From assembly GCA_965202735.1 (NCBI GenBank), contig OZ241844.1, forward strand, positions 1,240,001-1,304,000: 64,000 nt of DNA, in the 5' to 3' direction. Positions 1 to 9,462 of this stretch are shown here, in pieces. Position 1 is the first letter of the stretch. Each line of letters starts with the position of its first letter. The position numbers were made by a program, and so were the translations under genes. The notes under the pieces were generated by a model. It made no database searches. It had not been told where the DNA came from and was given only the letters and a program-made list of their open reading frames with translations. Origin of the DNA: HK1 sp965202735 (GTDB taxonomy: Bacteria > Pseudomonadota > Gammaproteobacteria > HK1).

Positions 1-731
1 TCCTCGATTTCGCTCGGCGACTCGTCCATGTCGCCGAGCTCCTTCTGGATCGCCTTCATCTGCTCGTTGAGGTAGTACTCGCGCTGGCTCTTCTCCATCT
101 GCCGCTTCACGCGGCCGCGAATACGCTTCTCGACCTGCAGCAGATCGATCTCCTCCTCGATGCGCGCAACGAGATGCTCCAGCCGTTCGCGCGTGTCGTG
201 AACTTCCAGAATCGCCTGCTTCTGCTCGATCTTCACCGCGAGGTGAGCGGCGACGGTATCGGCGAGCCGTGCCGCGTCCTCGATATTCGACAGCGAAGCC
301 AGAATTTCCGGCGGAGTCTTCTTGTTGAGCTTGACGTACTGCTCGAAGTGGGCGAGGAGGGAGCGTGTCAGGGCCTCGGTCTCGCGCCCGTCATCGGATC
401 CCGATTCGAGCACCGTGACGCTCGCGCGGAGGAAGGACTCGCCGTCGTCGAACTCGTCGATGCGCGCCCGCTCCCCTCCTTCGACCAGCACCTTCACCGT
501 GCCGTCGGGCAGCTTCAGGAGCTGCAGGATGGTGGATACCGTCCCGACCCGATGGATCTCCTCGATCGACGGACTGTCCTGGCTCGCATCCATCTGCGCG
601 ACGAGCAGTATCCGCTTGTCCTTCTCCATCGCCTCCTGGAGCGCCTGAATCGATCGATCCCGGCCCACGAAGAGGGGGATCACCATATGCGGATAGACGA
701 CCACATCCCGCAGGGGAAGTACGGGGATCAT
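1..731 (-). CDS. lon: Lon protease, N-terminal part (runs off the left edge)
   Basis: ATP-dependent cytoplasmic protease that degrades misfolded and regulatory proteins. Only the first 243 codons are in the window; they cover the N-terminal LON substrate-binding domain and the start of the coiled-coil linker. The chosen ATG has GGAGGT eight bases upstream and begins IPVLPLRDVVVYPHMVIPLF after the initiator Met, followed by KLPDGTVKVLVEG, both close to E. coli Lon. The AAA+ module and the Ser-Lys catalytic dyad lie outside the window, so intactness cannot be judged. It follows clpX on the same strand after 185 bp, the usual gammaproteobacterial order tig-clpP-clpX-lon. A sigma-32-like promoter lies in that gap. 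Confidence 0.95.
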   Translation of the reverse strand, partial: MIPVLPLRDVVVYPHMVIPLFVGRDRSIQALQEAMEKDKRILLVAQMDASQDSPSIEEIHRVGTVSTILQLLKLPDGTVKVLVEGGERARIDEFDDGESFLRASVTVLESGSDDGRETEALTRSLLAHFEQYVKLNKKTPPEILASLSNIEDAARLADTVAAHLAVKIEQKQAILEVHDTRERLEHLVARIEEEIDLLQVEKRIRGRVKRQMEKSQREYYLNEQMKAIQKELGDMDESPSEIE

Positions 732-827
732 TTCGAGCACCTCCGAAGGGTGTTCAGCCGAAAACGGTGCTCGCCCGACGACGCCGAGCAGGCAGTTGGC
801 GTGGCTCCACGAATCACGATACGCGGC

Positions 828-856
828 ACATGGCGCCACCGCAGGCGGAATTCAAG
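828..856 (-). promoter_or_regulatory. Candidate heat-shock (sigma-32) promoter of lon
   Basis: On the minus strand the sequence reads CTTGAA, 15 bases, CGCCATGT. The sigma-32 consensus is CTTGAAA with a 13-17 base spacer and CCCCATNT, so the -35 matches fully and the -10 differs at one or two positions. It is about 100 bases upstream of the lon start. E. coli lon is a known sigma-32 gene, which supports the reading. Found by eye, not scored. Confidence 0.55.
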
Positions 857-916
857 CACTCGCTTGCCGACCACGGCGTCCCCGAATCGGGAATGCTCCC
901 CGGCGTCACCGCGGCA

Positions 917-2197
<1,281 letters not shown>

Positions 2198-2233
2198 CAG
2201 GTCGATTCGCGCATCGCTTCGACGCGGCGGGCG

Positions 2234-2869
2234 TCAGTCGCCATCGGAGTCGGCGCGGGACACGCGCGTCTCCAGGACTTCGTCGACCAGCCCATAGTCG
2301 CGCGCCTCGCCGGCTTCCATGAACCTGTCCCGGTCGGTATCGGTCTGGATCCGCCTGAGCGGCCGGCCGGTGTGCGACGCGAGAATCGCATTCAGACGCT
2401 CACGGGTTCGCAGTATTTCCCTTGCGTGGATGTCGATGTCGGACGCCTGCCCCTGGAAGCCGCCAAGCGGCTGGTGGATCATCATCCGCGAGTGGGGCAG
2501 GCAGTAGCGCTTGCCCTTCGCTCCGCCGGCGAGCAGCAGCGCCCCCATGCTTGCCGCCTGCCCGACGCACATCGTGCTCACGTCCGGCTTGACGAACTGC
2601 ATGGTGTCGTAGACCGCCAGCCCCGCGGTCACCATGCCGCCCGGGGAGTTGATGTAGAGATGGATGTCCTTGTCCGGATTCTCCGACTCGAGAAACAGCA
2701 ACTGCGCGACGATCACGTTCGAGACCGGATCGTCGATCGGCCCGCACAGGAACACGACCCTTTCCTTGAGCAGCCGCGAATAGATGTCGTAGGACCGCTC
2801 GCCCCGAGCGGACTGCTCCACGACGATGGGGATGAGGTTGAGCGCGCGGGTGTGGGTTGCTCCGGACAT
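2234..2869 (-). CDS. clpP: ClpP, proteolytic subunit of Clp protease
   Basis: Serine peptidase that forms the double-heptameric degradation chamber used by ClpX. With the ATG at 2869 the protein is 211 residues. The catalytic triad is Ser107 (GQAASMGA), His132 (MMIHQPLGG) and Asp181 (DTDRDRFM), offset by ten from E. coli numbering. An upstream in-frame extension exists, but the chosen Met gives family-like length and N-terminus (a short propeptide before IPIVVEQSARGERSYDIYSR). It is preceded by tig and followed by clpX. A TACAAT box lies at 2904-2909 without a convincing -35. Confidence 0.96.
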   Translation of the reverse strand: MSGATHTRALNLIPIVVEQSARGERSYDIYSRLLKERVVFLCGPIDDPVSNVIVAQLLFLESENPDKDIHLYINSPGGMVTAGLAVYDTMQFVKPDVSTMCVGQAASMGALLLAGGAKGKRYCLPHSRMMIHQPLGGFQGQASDIDIHAREILRTRERLNAILASHTGRPLRRIQTDTDRDRFMEAGEARDYGLVDEVLETRVSRADSDGD

Positions 2870-2986
2870 GTCAGGTGATCCGCTCCCGGCTTCCGTGGTG
2901 TGGATTGTACAGGCCCCACCACGCAATCCGGCCGGGTCGGACCGATACCGGCCCCGGTTCGGGGCGTGACGCGTCCACAAACGCCG

Positions 2987-3013
2987 CGATACGCGGGACC
3001 CCCCCGCGTATCG
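2987..3013 (-). terminator. Strong inverted repeat between tig and clpP
   Basis: Perfect 11-bp arms (CGATACGCGGG and CCCGCGTATCG) around a 5-base loop, six bases after the tig stop codon. There is no good T tract on the minus strand, so it may act as a weak terminator, an attenuator or an mRNA 3'-end stabiliser for tig. Confidence 0.4.
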
Positions 3014-3018
3014 TCCCT

Positions 3019-4332
3019 TCATGCGGCCACGGCATGAGTCTGTCCGGGATTCAGAATCCGGTCGAACGAAGTCGGCTCGTCGGTGACCTTGACGTGCTCC
3101 AGAACCCACTGCACCACCTGCTCCTCGAACACGAACGACTCGATACCGGAGAGGCGGGAGCGGTCGGAATAGTACCAGCCAAGCACCCTGTCGGGCTCCG
3201 GGAAGCTGGAAGCGAGGGCCTCGACGCGGGCGCGTACCTGCGCATGATCGAGCTCGATTCCGTGCTCCCGCACGATTTCGGCGACGACGAGCTCCAGGGC
3301 GATCCGGCGCCTGACCGGCGCCTCGAATGCATCCGGCGACAGCTCGATGTGCTGGTGATCGATCCCGGAGCGTTCGAGCTCCTCGTGACGGCGCTGCATC
3401 GCGCGCGCCACCTCGTTGCGGACCATCGATTCGGGCAGCTCGATGTCGTCTCCGGTGAGCAGCGCTTCCATCACGCGGTGCTTCAGCAGCGCGCGCAGAC
3501 CTTCGTCGAGATCGCGCTCCATGCTCGCCCGCACTTCGCCGCGAAGCCCCTCGACGCCTCCGTCCGCGACGCCCAGGCTCCTCGCGAATTCGTCGTCGAG
3601 GTCCGGAAGCTCCGGCGCCTCCACCCGGTGCACCTTCACGCCGAACGTCACCGGCTTGCCCGCGAGATGCTCCGGATAGCTCTCCGGGAACGAGAGCTCC
3701 AGCGTCCTGTCCTCGCCCGCCCGCACACCGACGAGACCATCCTCGAACCCGGCGACCATGCGTCCCGCGTCGAGCTCGACCGGCAACTCCTTCGCCCGGG
3801 CCTCTTCGATCGGCTCCCCGTCGACGCGGCCCTCCAGGTCCACCACCACCCTATCGCTCGATGTCGCGGCACGCTCCGCCTCCCTCCACATCCGGCGCTC
3901 GACGCGCATCTTCTCCAGCATGCGGTCGACATCCCCGTCGGAGACGGTGGCGACCGGCCGCGCGATCTCGATCGATTCGAACTGTGGCAGCGTGATGTCC
4001 GGCAGCACGTCGAATGTGGCCGTATAGGTCACTCCGGAGTCGGTCTCCAGCGGCGCAATGCGCGGAAGCGCGGCAGGACGAAGGTGCTCCTGGGCGAGCG
4101 CGTCGGCAAGCGATTCGCGGACGATGCCGCCGACCACCTCGTCGCGCACCTGCCGGCTGTAGTGCCGGGCGACGATCTTCACCGGCGCCTTCCCCGGACG
4201 GAACCCCGGAATCCTGACGCTTCTGGCGAGGTCCCCCAGCCGCCTGTCGATCTCGCCCCTGACCTTCTCCTCGGGAATCTCGACCCGCATGCACCGCTCG
4301 AGTCCCCGTGTCGTTTCCACCGTCACCCGCAT
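3019..4332 (-). CDS. tig: Trigger factor, ribosome-associated chaperone
   Basis: Binds ribosomal protein L23 at the tunnel exit and protects nascent chains; it also has peptidyl-prolyl isomerase activity. With the ATG at 4332 the protein is 437 residues, against about 432 in E. coli. The ribosome-docking signature GFRPGKAP is at residues 43-50. An FKBP-type PPIase domain follows at about 150-245, then the helical C-terminal chaperone domain. The upstream open frame runs on for 47 more codons into the tRNA region, but the homologous N-terminus MRVTVETTRGLER starts here. It heads the tig-clpP-clpX-lon cluster. Confidence 0.95.
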   Translation of the reverse strand: MRVTVETTRGLERCMRVEIPEEKVRGEIDRRLGDLARSVRIPGFRPGKAPVKIVARHYSRQVRDEVVGGIVRESLADALAQEHLRPAALPRIAPLETDSGVTYTATFDVLPDITLPQFESIEIARPVATVSDGDVDRMLEKMRVERRMWREAERAATSSDRVVVDLEGRVDGEPIEEARAKELPVELDAGRMVAGFEDGLVGVRAGEDRTLELSFPESYPEHLAGKPVTFGVKVHRVEAPELPDLDDEFARSLGVADGGVEGLRGEVRASMERDLDEGLRALLKHRVMEALLTGDDIELPESMVRNEVARAMQRRHEELERSGIDHQHIELSPDAFEAPVRRRIALELVVAEIVREHGIELDHAQVRARVEALASSFPEPDRVLGWYYSDRSRLSGIESFVFEEQVVQWVLEHVKVTDEPTSFDRILNPGQTHAVAA

Positions 4333-4543
4333 GTCGCCCTGCCCGTCGTCTTCGTCGTGATGACTGACCCGCGCAGTATACCGGCCGGTTGTTTTCGGGG
4401 GTTCGACTGCCCACCCTCGTACCGGCGCGCACGAAGGCCTCGTCCAGGCCCGTCGAGGCGGGAGGCGAGCCACGCGTCGAGCGTTGCGGCGTCGAACCGG
4501 TGGGGTTCGCGTGCCTCAAGGAGCACCGCGGATCCTGACCTGT

Positions 4544-4619
<76 letters not shown>

Positions 4620-4625
4620 GTTTCG

Positions 4626-4702
4626 TGGGGTGAGCGAAGGGATTCGAACCCTCGACCGCTGGAGCCACAATCCAGAGCTCTACCAACTGAGCTACGCCCA
4701 CC
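4626..4702 (-). tRNA. tRNA-His (anticodon GTG)
   Basis: Minus-strand cloverleaf whose anticodon loop TTGTGGC sits in a CTGGA/TCCAG stem. The extra 5' G (position -1) opposite discriminator C, the identity element of tRNA-His, is visible. CCA is encoded. Confidence 0.95.
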
Positions 4703-4723
4703 ATCGTGCGTCGTCTCGTCGAC

Positions 4724-4800
4724 TGGCGCGCCCGGCAGGACTCGAACCTGCGACCCGCGGCTTAGAAGGCCGCTGCTCTATCCGGCTGAGCTACGGGCGC
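4724..4800 (-). tRNA. tRNA-Arg (anticodon TCT)
   Basis: Minus-strand cloverleaf with acceptor GCGCCCG/CGGGCGC, discriminator G and encoded CCA. The anticodon loop CTTCTAA sits in a GCGGC/GCCGC stem. It reads the rare AGA/AGG arginine codons. Confidence 0.95.
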
Positions 4801-4833
4801 GATTCGAGGCGATGGCCGGAAACGGCGCCATAC

Positions 4834-4910
<77 letters not shown>

Positions 4911-4926
4911 CAGCCTCGGCCGGCGG

Positions 4927-4955
4927 ATGATACGCACCACACCGTCCGCGATCAA
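4927..4955 (-). promoter_or_regulatory. Promoter of the tRNA cluster
   Basis: TTGATC, 17 bases, TATCAT on the minus strand, followed by a GC-rich discriminator (CCGCCGGCC), as in stringently controlled stable-RNA promoters. The predicted start is about 10 bases before tRNA-Pro. The edge of the dispersed 122-bp repeat (4972) is 17 bases upstream of the -35. Confidence 0.65.
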
Positions 4956-4971
4956 TTTCGATTCGTCCGGT

Positions 4972-5093
4972 CAGCGATTCCCGCCAGCGCCCGGAGAGTC
5001 CGTACCGTGGTGGAATCGTGGTGCGATTTCGGCCTTCGGGGCGTCGAGTCGAGGGAATTTCAGGGGCCGGTTCCCGCCAGGCGGGAGCTGCTG
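4972..5093 (+). repeat. Dispersed 122-bp palindromic element, copy 1
   Basis: Begins CAGCGATTCCCGCCAGCGCC and ends with a small hairpin (TTCCCGCC/GGCGGGAG) followed by CTGCTG. Its two ends are imperfect inverted repeats of about 15 bp. Related copies are at 13110, 14570, 36219, 57501 and 57634. This is the most diverged copy; for example its middle has TGGTGGAATCGTGG where most copies have TGGCGGGATTCCGG. It lies between the 3' end of xerD and the tRNA promoter. Confidence 0.85.
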
Positions 5094-5143
5094 CGATTCG
5101 ATACCCCCGCTCCCGGCCCGACCCGCAACGGCGCGCGAACACG

Positions 5144-6064
5144 TCAGCCTCGCGGATGGTGCCGGGCGTGAAGCACCTTGAGCCGCTCGCGCGCGATGTG
5201 GGTGTAGATCTGGGTGGTGGAGATGTCCCGGTGCCCGAGGAGCATCTGGACCACACGGAGGTCCGCGCCGTGATCGAGCAGGTGGGTGGCGAACGCATGG
5301 CGCAGCGTGTGCGGCGAGATGTCCCTCGAGACCCCCGCCCGCACCGCATACCGCTTGACGAGGTGCCAGAACGCCTGCCGGGTCATCGCACCACCTCGGG
5401 ACGTGGGAAACAGGGCGGAGCTCGGCCTGCCCCCCAGAATGCCGGCGCGCCCCTTCCGGAAATACCGTTCCAGCCACTCCACGGCAGGTTCGCCGAGGGG
5501 GACGAGCCGTTCCCTGCCGCCCTTTCCGACGACTCGCAGCACCCCCTGGATCAGGTTCACCTGCTCCGAGCGCAGGCCGACCAGCTCCGATACCCGCAGC
5601 CCGGTCGCGTAGAGCACCTCGAGCATGGCGCGGTCGCGCACTCCGGATGCGGTATCGGGATTCGGCGCCGCGAGCAGCCGCTCCACCTCCCGCTCCGACA
5701 GGACACCGGGCAACGGGTGGCCGAGCCTCGGCGCATCGACGCGGTCGCAGGGGTTGCTCCCGATTCTTCCCTCGCGTTCCAGGTGCTGGTAGAAGAGGCG
5801 CAGCGCCGACAGACGCCGGGCCACGGTGCGGGGAGGCCAGTGCGCGTGCTCGCCGAGAAAGTCGAGGACATCGAGCCGGCGCGCCTCCTCCAGCCCGCGC
5901 CCCCGGCCGGAAAGCCATCGGGAGAACCGCGCGAGATCGCTGCGGTACGCGGAAAGCGTTGCCGCGGCAAGGCCGCGCTCCATCCAGCTCAGGTCGACGA
6001 ACTCCTCGATACTGCGGGAGTCGGCGTCGCTTGCGGGCGGCAGCGCGGCGGGTCGCGGCTTCAT
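5144..6064 (-). CDS. xerD: Tyrosine recombinase XerD
   Basis: Site-specific recombinase that, with XerC, resolves chromosome dimers at dif under FtsK control. The 306 residues comprise a SAM-like core-binding domain (about 20-105) and a catalytic domain. All catalytic residues are present: Arg157 (ATGLRVSEL), Lys181 (VGKGGRER), His252 and Arg255 (PHTLRHAF), His278 (LGHRD) and Tyr287 (TTQIYTHI). The C-terminal HARHHPRG tail is typical of XerD rather than XerC or an integrase. It follows rplS on the same strand after 182 bp. This is core chromosome maintenance, not a mobile-element integrase. Confidence 0.93.
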   Translation of the reverse strand: MKPRPAALPPASDADSRSIEEFVDLSWMERGLAAATLSAYRSDLARFSRWLSGRGRGLEEARRLDVLDFLGEHAHWPPRTVARRLSALRLFYQHLEREGRIGSNPCDRVDAPRLGHPLPGVLSEREVERLLAAPNPDTASGVRDRAMLEVLYATGLRVSELVGLRSEQVNLIQGVLRVVGKGGRERLVPLGEPAVEWLERYFRKGRAGILGGRPSSALFPTSRGGAMTRQAFWHLVKRYAVRAGVSRDISPHTLRHAFATHLLDHGADLRVVQMLLGHRDISTTQIYTHIARERLKVLHARHHPRG

Positions 6065-6246
6065 GGAGGCTCACCGCCGATGCAGCGCGCTTGTCCCGGG
6101 CGCGGCTTCATGGCCGCTTCCGCGGCGCCCGGGCCGGCGGGCGCCGCCGCACGGCGCCGGTCGCCGGGCCCTCCCGCCGCCGCGGACCGCACGGGCAGGA
6201 CGGCCGTCCGCGCGGTCACTGCGCCCGTGGCGAACGGTCCGGAGAG

Positions 6247-6591
6247 TCAGACCTTCTCCCGGATCTTCGCGGCGTTTCCGGACCGGCCGCGGAGGTAGTA
6301 GAGCTTGGCCCGGCGCACCGCGCCGCGCCGCTTCACCGTCACGTCCTCGATCTGCGGGCTGTGCGTCTGGAACACGCGCTCCACTCCTTCGCCGTGAGAG
6401 ATCTTCCTCACCGTGAACGAGGAGTTCAGGCCGCGGTTGCGCCTGGCGATGACGACGCCCTCGAACGACTGGAGCCGTTCGCGAGTCCCTTCCCGGACCT
6501 TCACCCGGACGACGACGGTATCCCCCGCCGAGAACTCGGGCACGACGTCTCGAAGCTGCTCGGCCTCGATCTCGCTGATGATGCGGCTCAT
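6247..6591 (-). CDS. rplS: 50S ribosomal protein L19
   Basis: Large-subunit protein at the 30S-50S interface. The protein is 114 residues with the family sequence GDTVVVRVKVREG and the RAKLYYLRGRSG block near the C-terminus. The ATG at 6591 has AGGAG seven to eight bases upstream. It is the last gene of rpsP-rimM-trmD-rplS and starts one base after the trmD stop, so translational coupling is likely. Confidence 0.97.
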   Translation of the reverse strand: MSRIISEIEAEQLRDVVPEFSAGDTVVVRVKVREGTRERLQSFEGVVIARRNRGLNSSFTVRKISHGEGVERVFQTHSPQIEDVTVKRRGAVRRAKLYYLRGRSGNAAKIREKV

Positions 6592-6592
6592 C

Positions 6593-7372
6593 TCATTCGC
6601 TCCTGTCTCCCGTCGTCGCCGGGTCGACGGCCGGCGCCGCGCAATCGCGCATGTACTCCTCCAGCAACGCGCGCTCCTCCGGCCCGAGACGGCGGCCACG
6701 CAGCAGATCGGGCCGGCGTTCCCACGTGCGCCCGAGCGACTGCTTCAGCCGCCAGCGCCGAATCGCCCCGTGGTCTCCGGAGATCAGCACCTCCGGGACC
6801 TTTCGCTCCGCCACCGTATCCGGTCGCGTGAAGTGCGGAAAGTCGAGCAGACCGTTCGCGAACGAATCCGCATCGGCCGAGTCTTCGTGCCCGAGCACGC
6901 CGGGAAGCAGCCGTGTCACCGCGTCGATGACCACCATCGCGGCCAGCTCGCCGCCGCTCAGGACGTAGTCCCCCAGTGAAAGCTCCTCGTCCACCTCCGC
7001 ATCGAGAAGCCGCTCGTCGATACCTTCGTAGCGCCCGCAGAGCAGTACCGGAGGCGCGCCCCGGGCGAGACGGCGGATGTCCTCCTGCTCGATTCTCCTT
7101 CCCTGCGGCGAGAGATGGACGGTGCGGCTCGCGTCGCCCAGGGCATCGCGCGCCGCTGCGATCGCGGCCCTCACCGGCTCGTACATCATCACCATGCCGG
7201 GGCCGCCGCCGTACGGCCGGTCGTCCACGCGGCGATGACGACCCCGGGCGAAGTCGCGCGGATTCCGGCACACGATCTCCAGCAGCCCGCGTTCCACCGC
7301 CCGCGCCGTCACGCCGTATCGGGCGACGGCCATCACCATCTCCGGGAAGAGCGTCACCACCGCGACCCTCAT
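6593..7372 (-). CDS. trmD: tRNA (guanine37-N1)-methyltransferase TrmD
   Basis: SAM-dependent SPOUT enzyme making m1G37 in tRNAs, which prevents +1 frameshifting. The protein is 259 residues starting at MRVAVVTLFPEM. The trefoil-knot SAM site is seen in PYGGGPGMVM and in LCGRYEGIDERL, followed by LSGGELAAMV. Catalytic and dimer-interface segments look intact. Third gene of the rpsP operon; an in-frame extension upstream of 7372 overlaps the rimM end and is not needed. Confidence 0.96.
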   Translation of the reverse strand: MRVAVVTLFPEMVMAVARYGVTARAVERGLLEIVCRNPRDFARGRHRRVDDRPYGGGPGMVMMYEPVRAAIAAARDALGDASRTVHLSPQGRRIEQEDIRRLARGAPPVLLCGRYEGIDERLLDAEVDEELSLGDYVLSGGELAAMVVIDAVTRLLPGVLGHEDSADADSFANGLLDFPHFTRPDTVAERKVPEVLISGDHGAIRRWRLKQSLGRTWERRPDLLRGRRLGPEERALLEEYMRDCAAPAVDPATTGDRSE

Positions 7373-7397
7373 TCCCCGGCCCCTCGATCCCGGTCCC

Positions 7398-7910
7398 TCA
7401 GTCGTCCGGGTGCCAGTCGACGACGATGGCTCCCCGTTCGACATCGACCGACTGCACGACCCTCCCCGGCAGGAACGGGATCAGCCGTTCGCCGTCCGCC
7501 CGGACCACCATCACGTCGTTGGCGCCCGTCTCCAGCATTCGCACGACCTCGCCGAGGCCGACACCTCCCGTGGTGACCACGCGCAGCCCCACCAGGTCCG
7601 TCCAGTAGTACTCGCCGTCCACCAGGTCCGGGAGCCGCGAACGTTCCACCGCAATCTCGCAGCCCCGGTAGCCGAGCGCTTCGTCTCGACCGTGACATCC
7701 GGCGAACCTTGCCACCACACCGCGTCCCTGCATCCGCCCCTCGGCTACGCCAACCGCCGACCAGCGGCCGTCCCGGCCAACCTGCCATGGCGCGTACCGG
7801 AGAATGCTCTCCGGCGGGTCCGTGCTCGAACGGATTCTGACCCAGCCGTGCGTGCCGTAGGGACCGGTGACGGTTCCGAGCACGATCCGCCGCTGCTCCA
7901 CCCGCGCCAT
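7398..7910 (-). CDS. rimM: Ribosome maturation factor RimM
   Basis: Assists 30S head assembly and binds S19. The protein is 170 residues, with an N-terminal RimM barrel (VLGTVTGPYGTHGWVRI), then the PRC-barrel-like C-terminal domain containing EYYWTDLVGLRV and the conserved GANDVMVV block. Second gene of the rpsP operon, 50 bp after rpsP and 25 bp before trmD. Confidence 0.94.
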   Translation of the reverse strand: MARVEQRRIVLGTVTGPYGTHGWVRIRSSTDPPESILRYAPWQVGRDGRWSAVGVAEGRMQGRGVVARFAGCHGRDEALGYRGCEIAVERSRLPDLVDGEYYWTDLVGLRVVTTGGVGLGEVVRMLETGANDVMVVRADGERLIPFLPGRVVQSVDVERGAIVVDWHPDD

Positions 7911-7960
7911 CCGTCACCGCCAACCGGGGCCGCCGGCGACCATGCCGCCGCCGCGAACAG

Positions 7961-8197
7961 CTACAGGGAACGAAGCAGCTTCGCGACCGAGTCGCTCGTC
8001 CGAGCGCCGCAGGACTTCCAGTGCTCGACCCTTGCGGTGTCGATTCGGACCCGCTCCTCGTTCTCGGTGGCTATCGGGTTGAAGAAGCCGACACGCTCGA
8101 TGAACCTTCCCCCGCGCCGGCTGCGGCTGTCCGCAACCACCACGTGGTAGAAGGGCCTGCGTTTCGCGCCCGCGCGGGCAAGTCGAATTTTCACCAT
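7961..8197 (-). CDS. rpsP: 30S ribosomal protein S16
   Basis: Small-subunit assembly protein of 78 residues beginning MVKIRLARAGAKRRPFYHVV and containing the conserved GRFIERVGFFNP. First gene of the rpsP-rimM-trmD-rplS operon. A candidate promoter is 70-100 bp upstream. Confidence 0.97.
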   Translation of the reverse strand: MVKIRLARAGAKRRPFYHVVVADSRSRRGGRFIERVGFFNPIATENEERVRIDTARVEHWKSCGARTSDSVAKLLRSL

Positions 8198-8263
8198 GGC
8201 TCGAAGGATTTCCTGTCACTGCGCCTGTCCGGGCGAGCGATTGCGTCCGGGTACAAGCGGCGG

Positions 8264-8293
8264 AGTGTATGCTCCGGCGAGGCGTGACCGCAA
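8264..8293 (-). promoter_or_regulatory. Candidate promoter of the rpsP operon
   Basis: TTGCGG, 18 bases, TACACT on the minus strand, about 65 bases upstream of the rpsP start. Reasonable match, by eye only. Confidence 0.4.
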
Positions 8294-8298
8294 TGTCC

Positions 8299-8327
8299 GC
8301 GTATCGCCCGGCGAGCGGGCGATACGC
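8299..8327 (-). terminator. Perfect inverted repeat upstream of the rpsP promoter
   Basis: 12-bp arms (GCGTATCGCCCG and its complement) with a 5-base loop, just before the rpsP promoter and about 200 bp after the hemF stop. No T tract follows. It could insulate the rpsP operon from hemF read-through or bind a regulator. Confidence 0.35.
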
Positions 8328-8529
8328 CGCTCATGCGTGGCGAGGGATGTCGTGGCCACCGGGATGCGGGATCCGGTCCCGGCATCCGGTCCGGCGCAAG
8401 CCCGGCCGGAGCATTGTCCGGCGTCGCGCACCGTCCCGCGCGCTCGGCAGGCTCGGCCTGCGGGACCGCACCGGCCGAACGTCGGCGCGGCGCGGCGCGG
8501 CGGGCTGCGCCGCCGGAGAGCAGCGCGGC

Positions 8530-9462
8530 TCAGCAGACCCCGAGCCAGTCCCGGGGCCGGAGAAACCGCTCGCCGAGGCGAGCCTCGGCGCTTCCCGGCG
8601 CGGGCCGCCAGTCGTAGCGCCACCGCACCAGCGGAGGCAGCGACATCAGGATGGACTCCGTGCGCCCTCCCGACTGGAGCCCGAAGAGGGTGCCGCGGTC
8701 GTGGACGAGATTGAACTCGACGTACCGCCCGCGGCGCATCAACTGGAACTCGCGCTCGCGTTCCGTCCAGGGCGTGGCGCGGCGGCGGCGAACGATCGGG
8801 AGATAGGCATCGACGTACCCGTTGCCGATGCGTCTGGCGAACCGCTCGCATCGCTCGAAGCCCCATTCGTTCAGGTCGTCGAAGAAGAGGCCGCCGATCC
8901 CCCGGGCCTCGTTTCGATGCGGGAGGAAGAAGTACCGATCGCACCACTCCTTGAAACGCGGGTACACGTCGTCCCCGAACTCCCGGCACAGCGCCGCGGC
9001 CGTCCGGTGCCAGTCCCGCGCGTCGGACTCGAAGCCGTAGTACGGCGTGAGATCGAAGCCCCCGCCGAACCACCACACCGGAGTCTCTCCGCGCGCGCCG
9101 GCCGAGAAGTAGCGCACGTTGCAGTGCGACGTCGGGACGTGGGGATTGAGCGGATGCACGACTACGGAGACCCCGAGCGCATGGAAGGGCCGGCCCGCGA
9201 GCTCCGGGCGCCGTTCGGTCGCCGCCGGCGGCAGCGTGTCGCCGTACACATGGGAGAAGTTGACTCCGCCGCGCTCGATGACCTCGCCATCCGCGATCAC
9301 CCGCGTCAGGCCTCCGCCCCCGCCGCCGGGGCGCTCCCACGCGTCTTCGGTCAGCCGCGCGGCCGGATCCTCGCGCCGGAATGTCTCCAGGAGCCGATCC
9401 TGCAGCGCCCGCAGCCACTCCCGCACCCGGAGCGCCCGCGAATCGCGGGCCGGTTCAGCCAC
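8530..9462 (-). CDS. hemF: Oxygen-dependent coproporphyrinogen III oxidase
   Basis: Oxidative decarboxylation of coproporphyrinogen III to protoporphyrinogen IX in haem synthesis, using O2. With the GTG at 9462 the protein is 310 residues. Family blocks visible are GGVNFSHVYGD, VHPLNPHVPTSHCNVRYF, WFGGGFDLTPYYGF, GGLFFDDL and GRYVEFNLVHDRGTLFGL. The GTG overlaps the tsaC stop by eight bases, which fits coupling; the longer frame upstream lies inside tsaC. An aerobic enzyme, so the organism is likely oxygen-using. Confidence 0.94.
   Translation of the reverse strand: MAEPARDSRALRVREWLRALQDRLLETFRREDPAARLTEDAWERPGGGGGGLTRVIADGEVIERGGVNFSHVYGDTLPPAATERRPELAGRPFHALGVSVVVHPLNPHVPTSHCNVRYFSAGARGETPVWWFGGGFDLTPYYGFESDARDWHRTAAALCREFGDDVYPRFKEWCDRYFFLPHRNEARGIGGLFFDDLNEWGFERCERFARRIGNGYVDAYLPIVRRRRATPWTEREREFQLMRRGRYVEFNLVHDRGTLFGLQSGGRTESILMSLPPLVRWRYDWRPAPGSAEARLGERFLRPRDWLGVC

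Larger units (their letters stand above)
8198..8529. other. Spacer between hemF and rpsP: promoter and inverted repeat only
   Basis: 332 bases with no supportable gene. They contain the candidate rpsP promoter (8264-8293) and the perfect inverted repeat at 8299-8327. Open frames here have no recognisable product. ffh, often upstream of rpsP in relatives, is not here. Confidence 0.6.

Noticed and set aside
5144..6064. Tyrosine recombinase next to tRNA genes as an integrative-element integrase
   Set aside because: Sequence and rplS-operon context are those of chromosomal XerD; no element genes or att duplications at the tRNAs.
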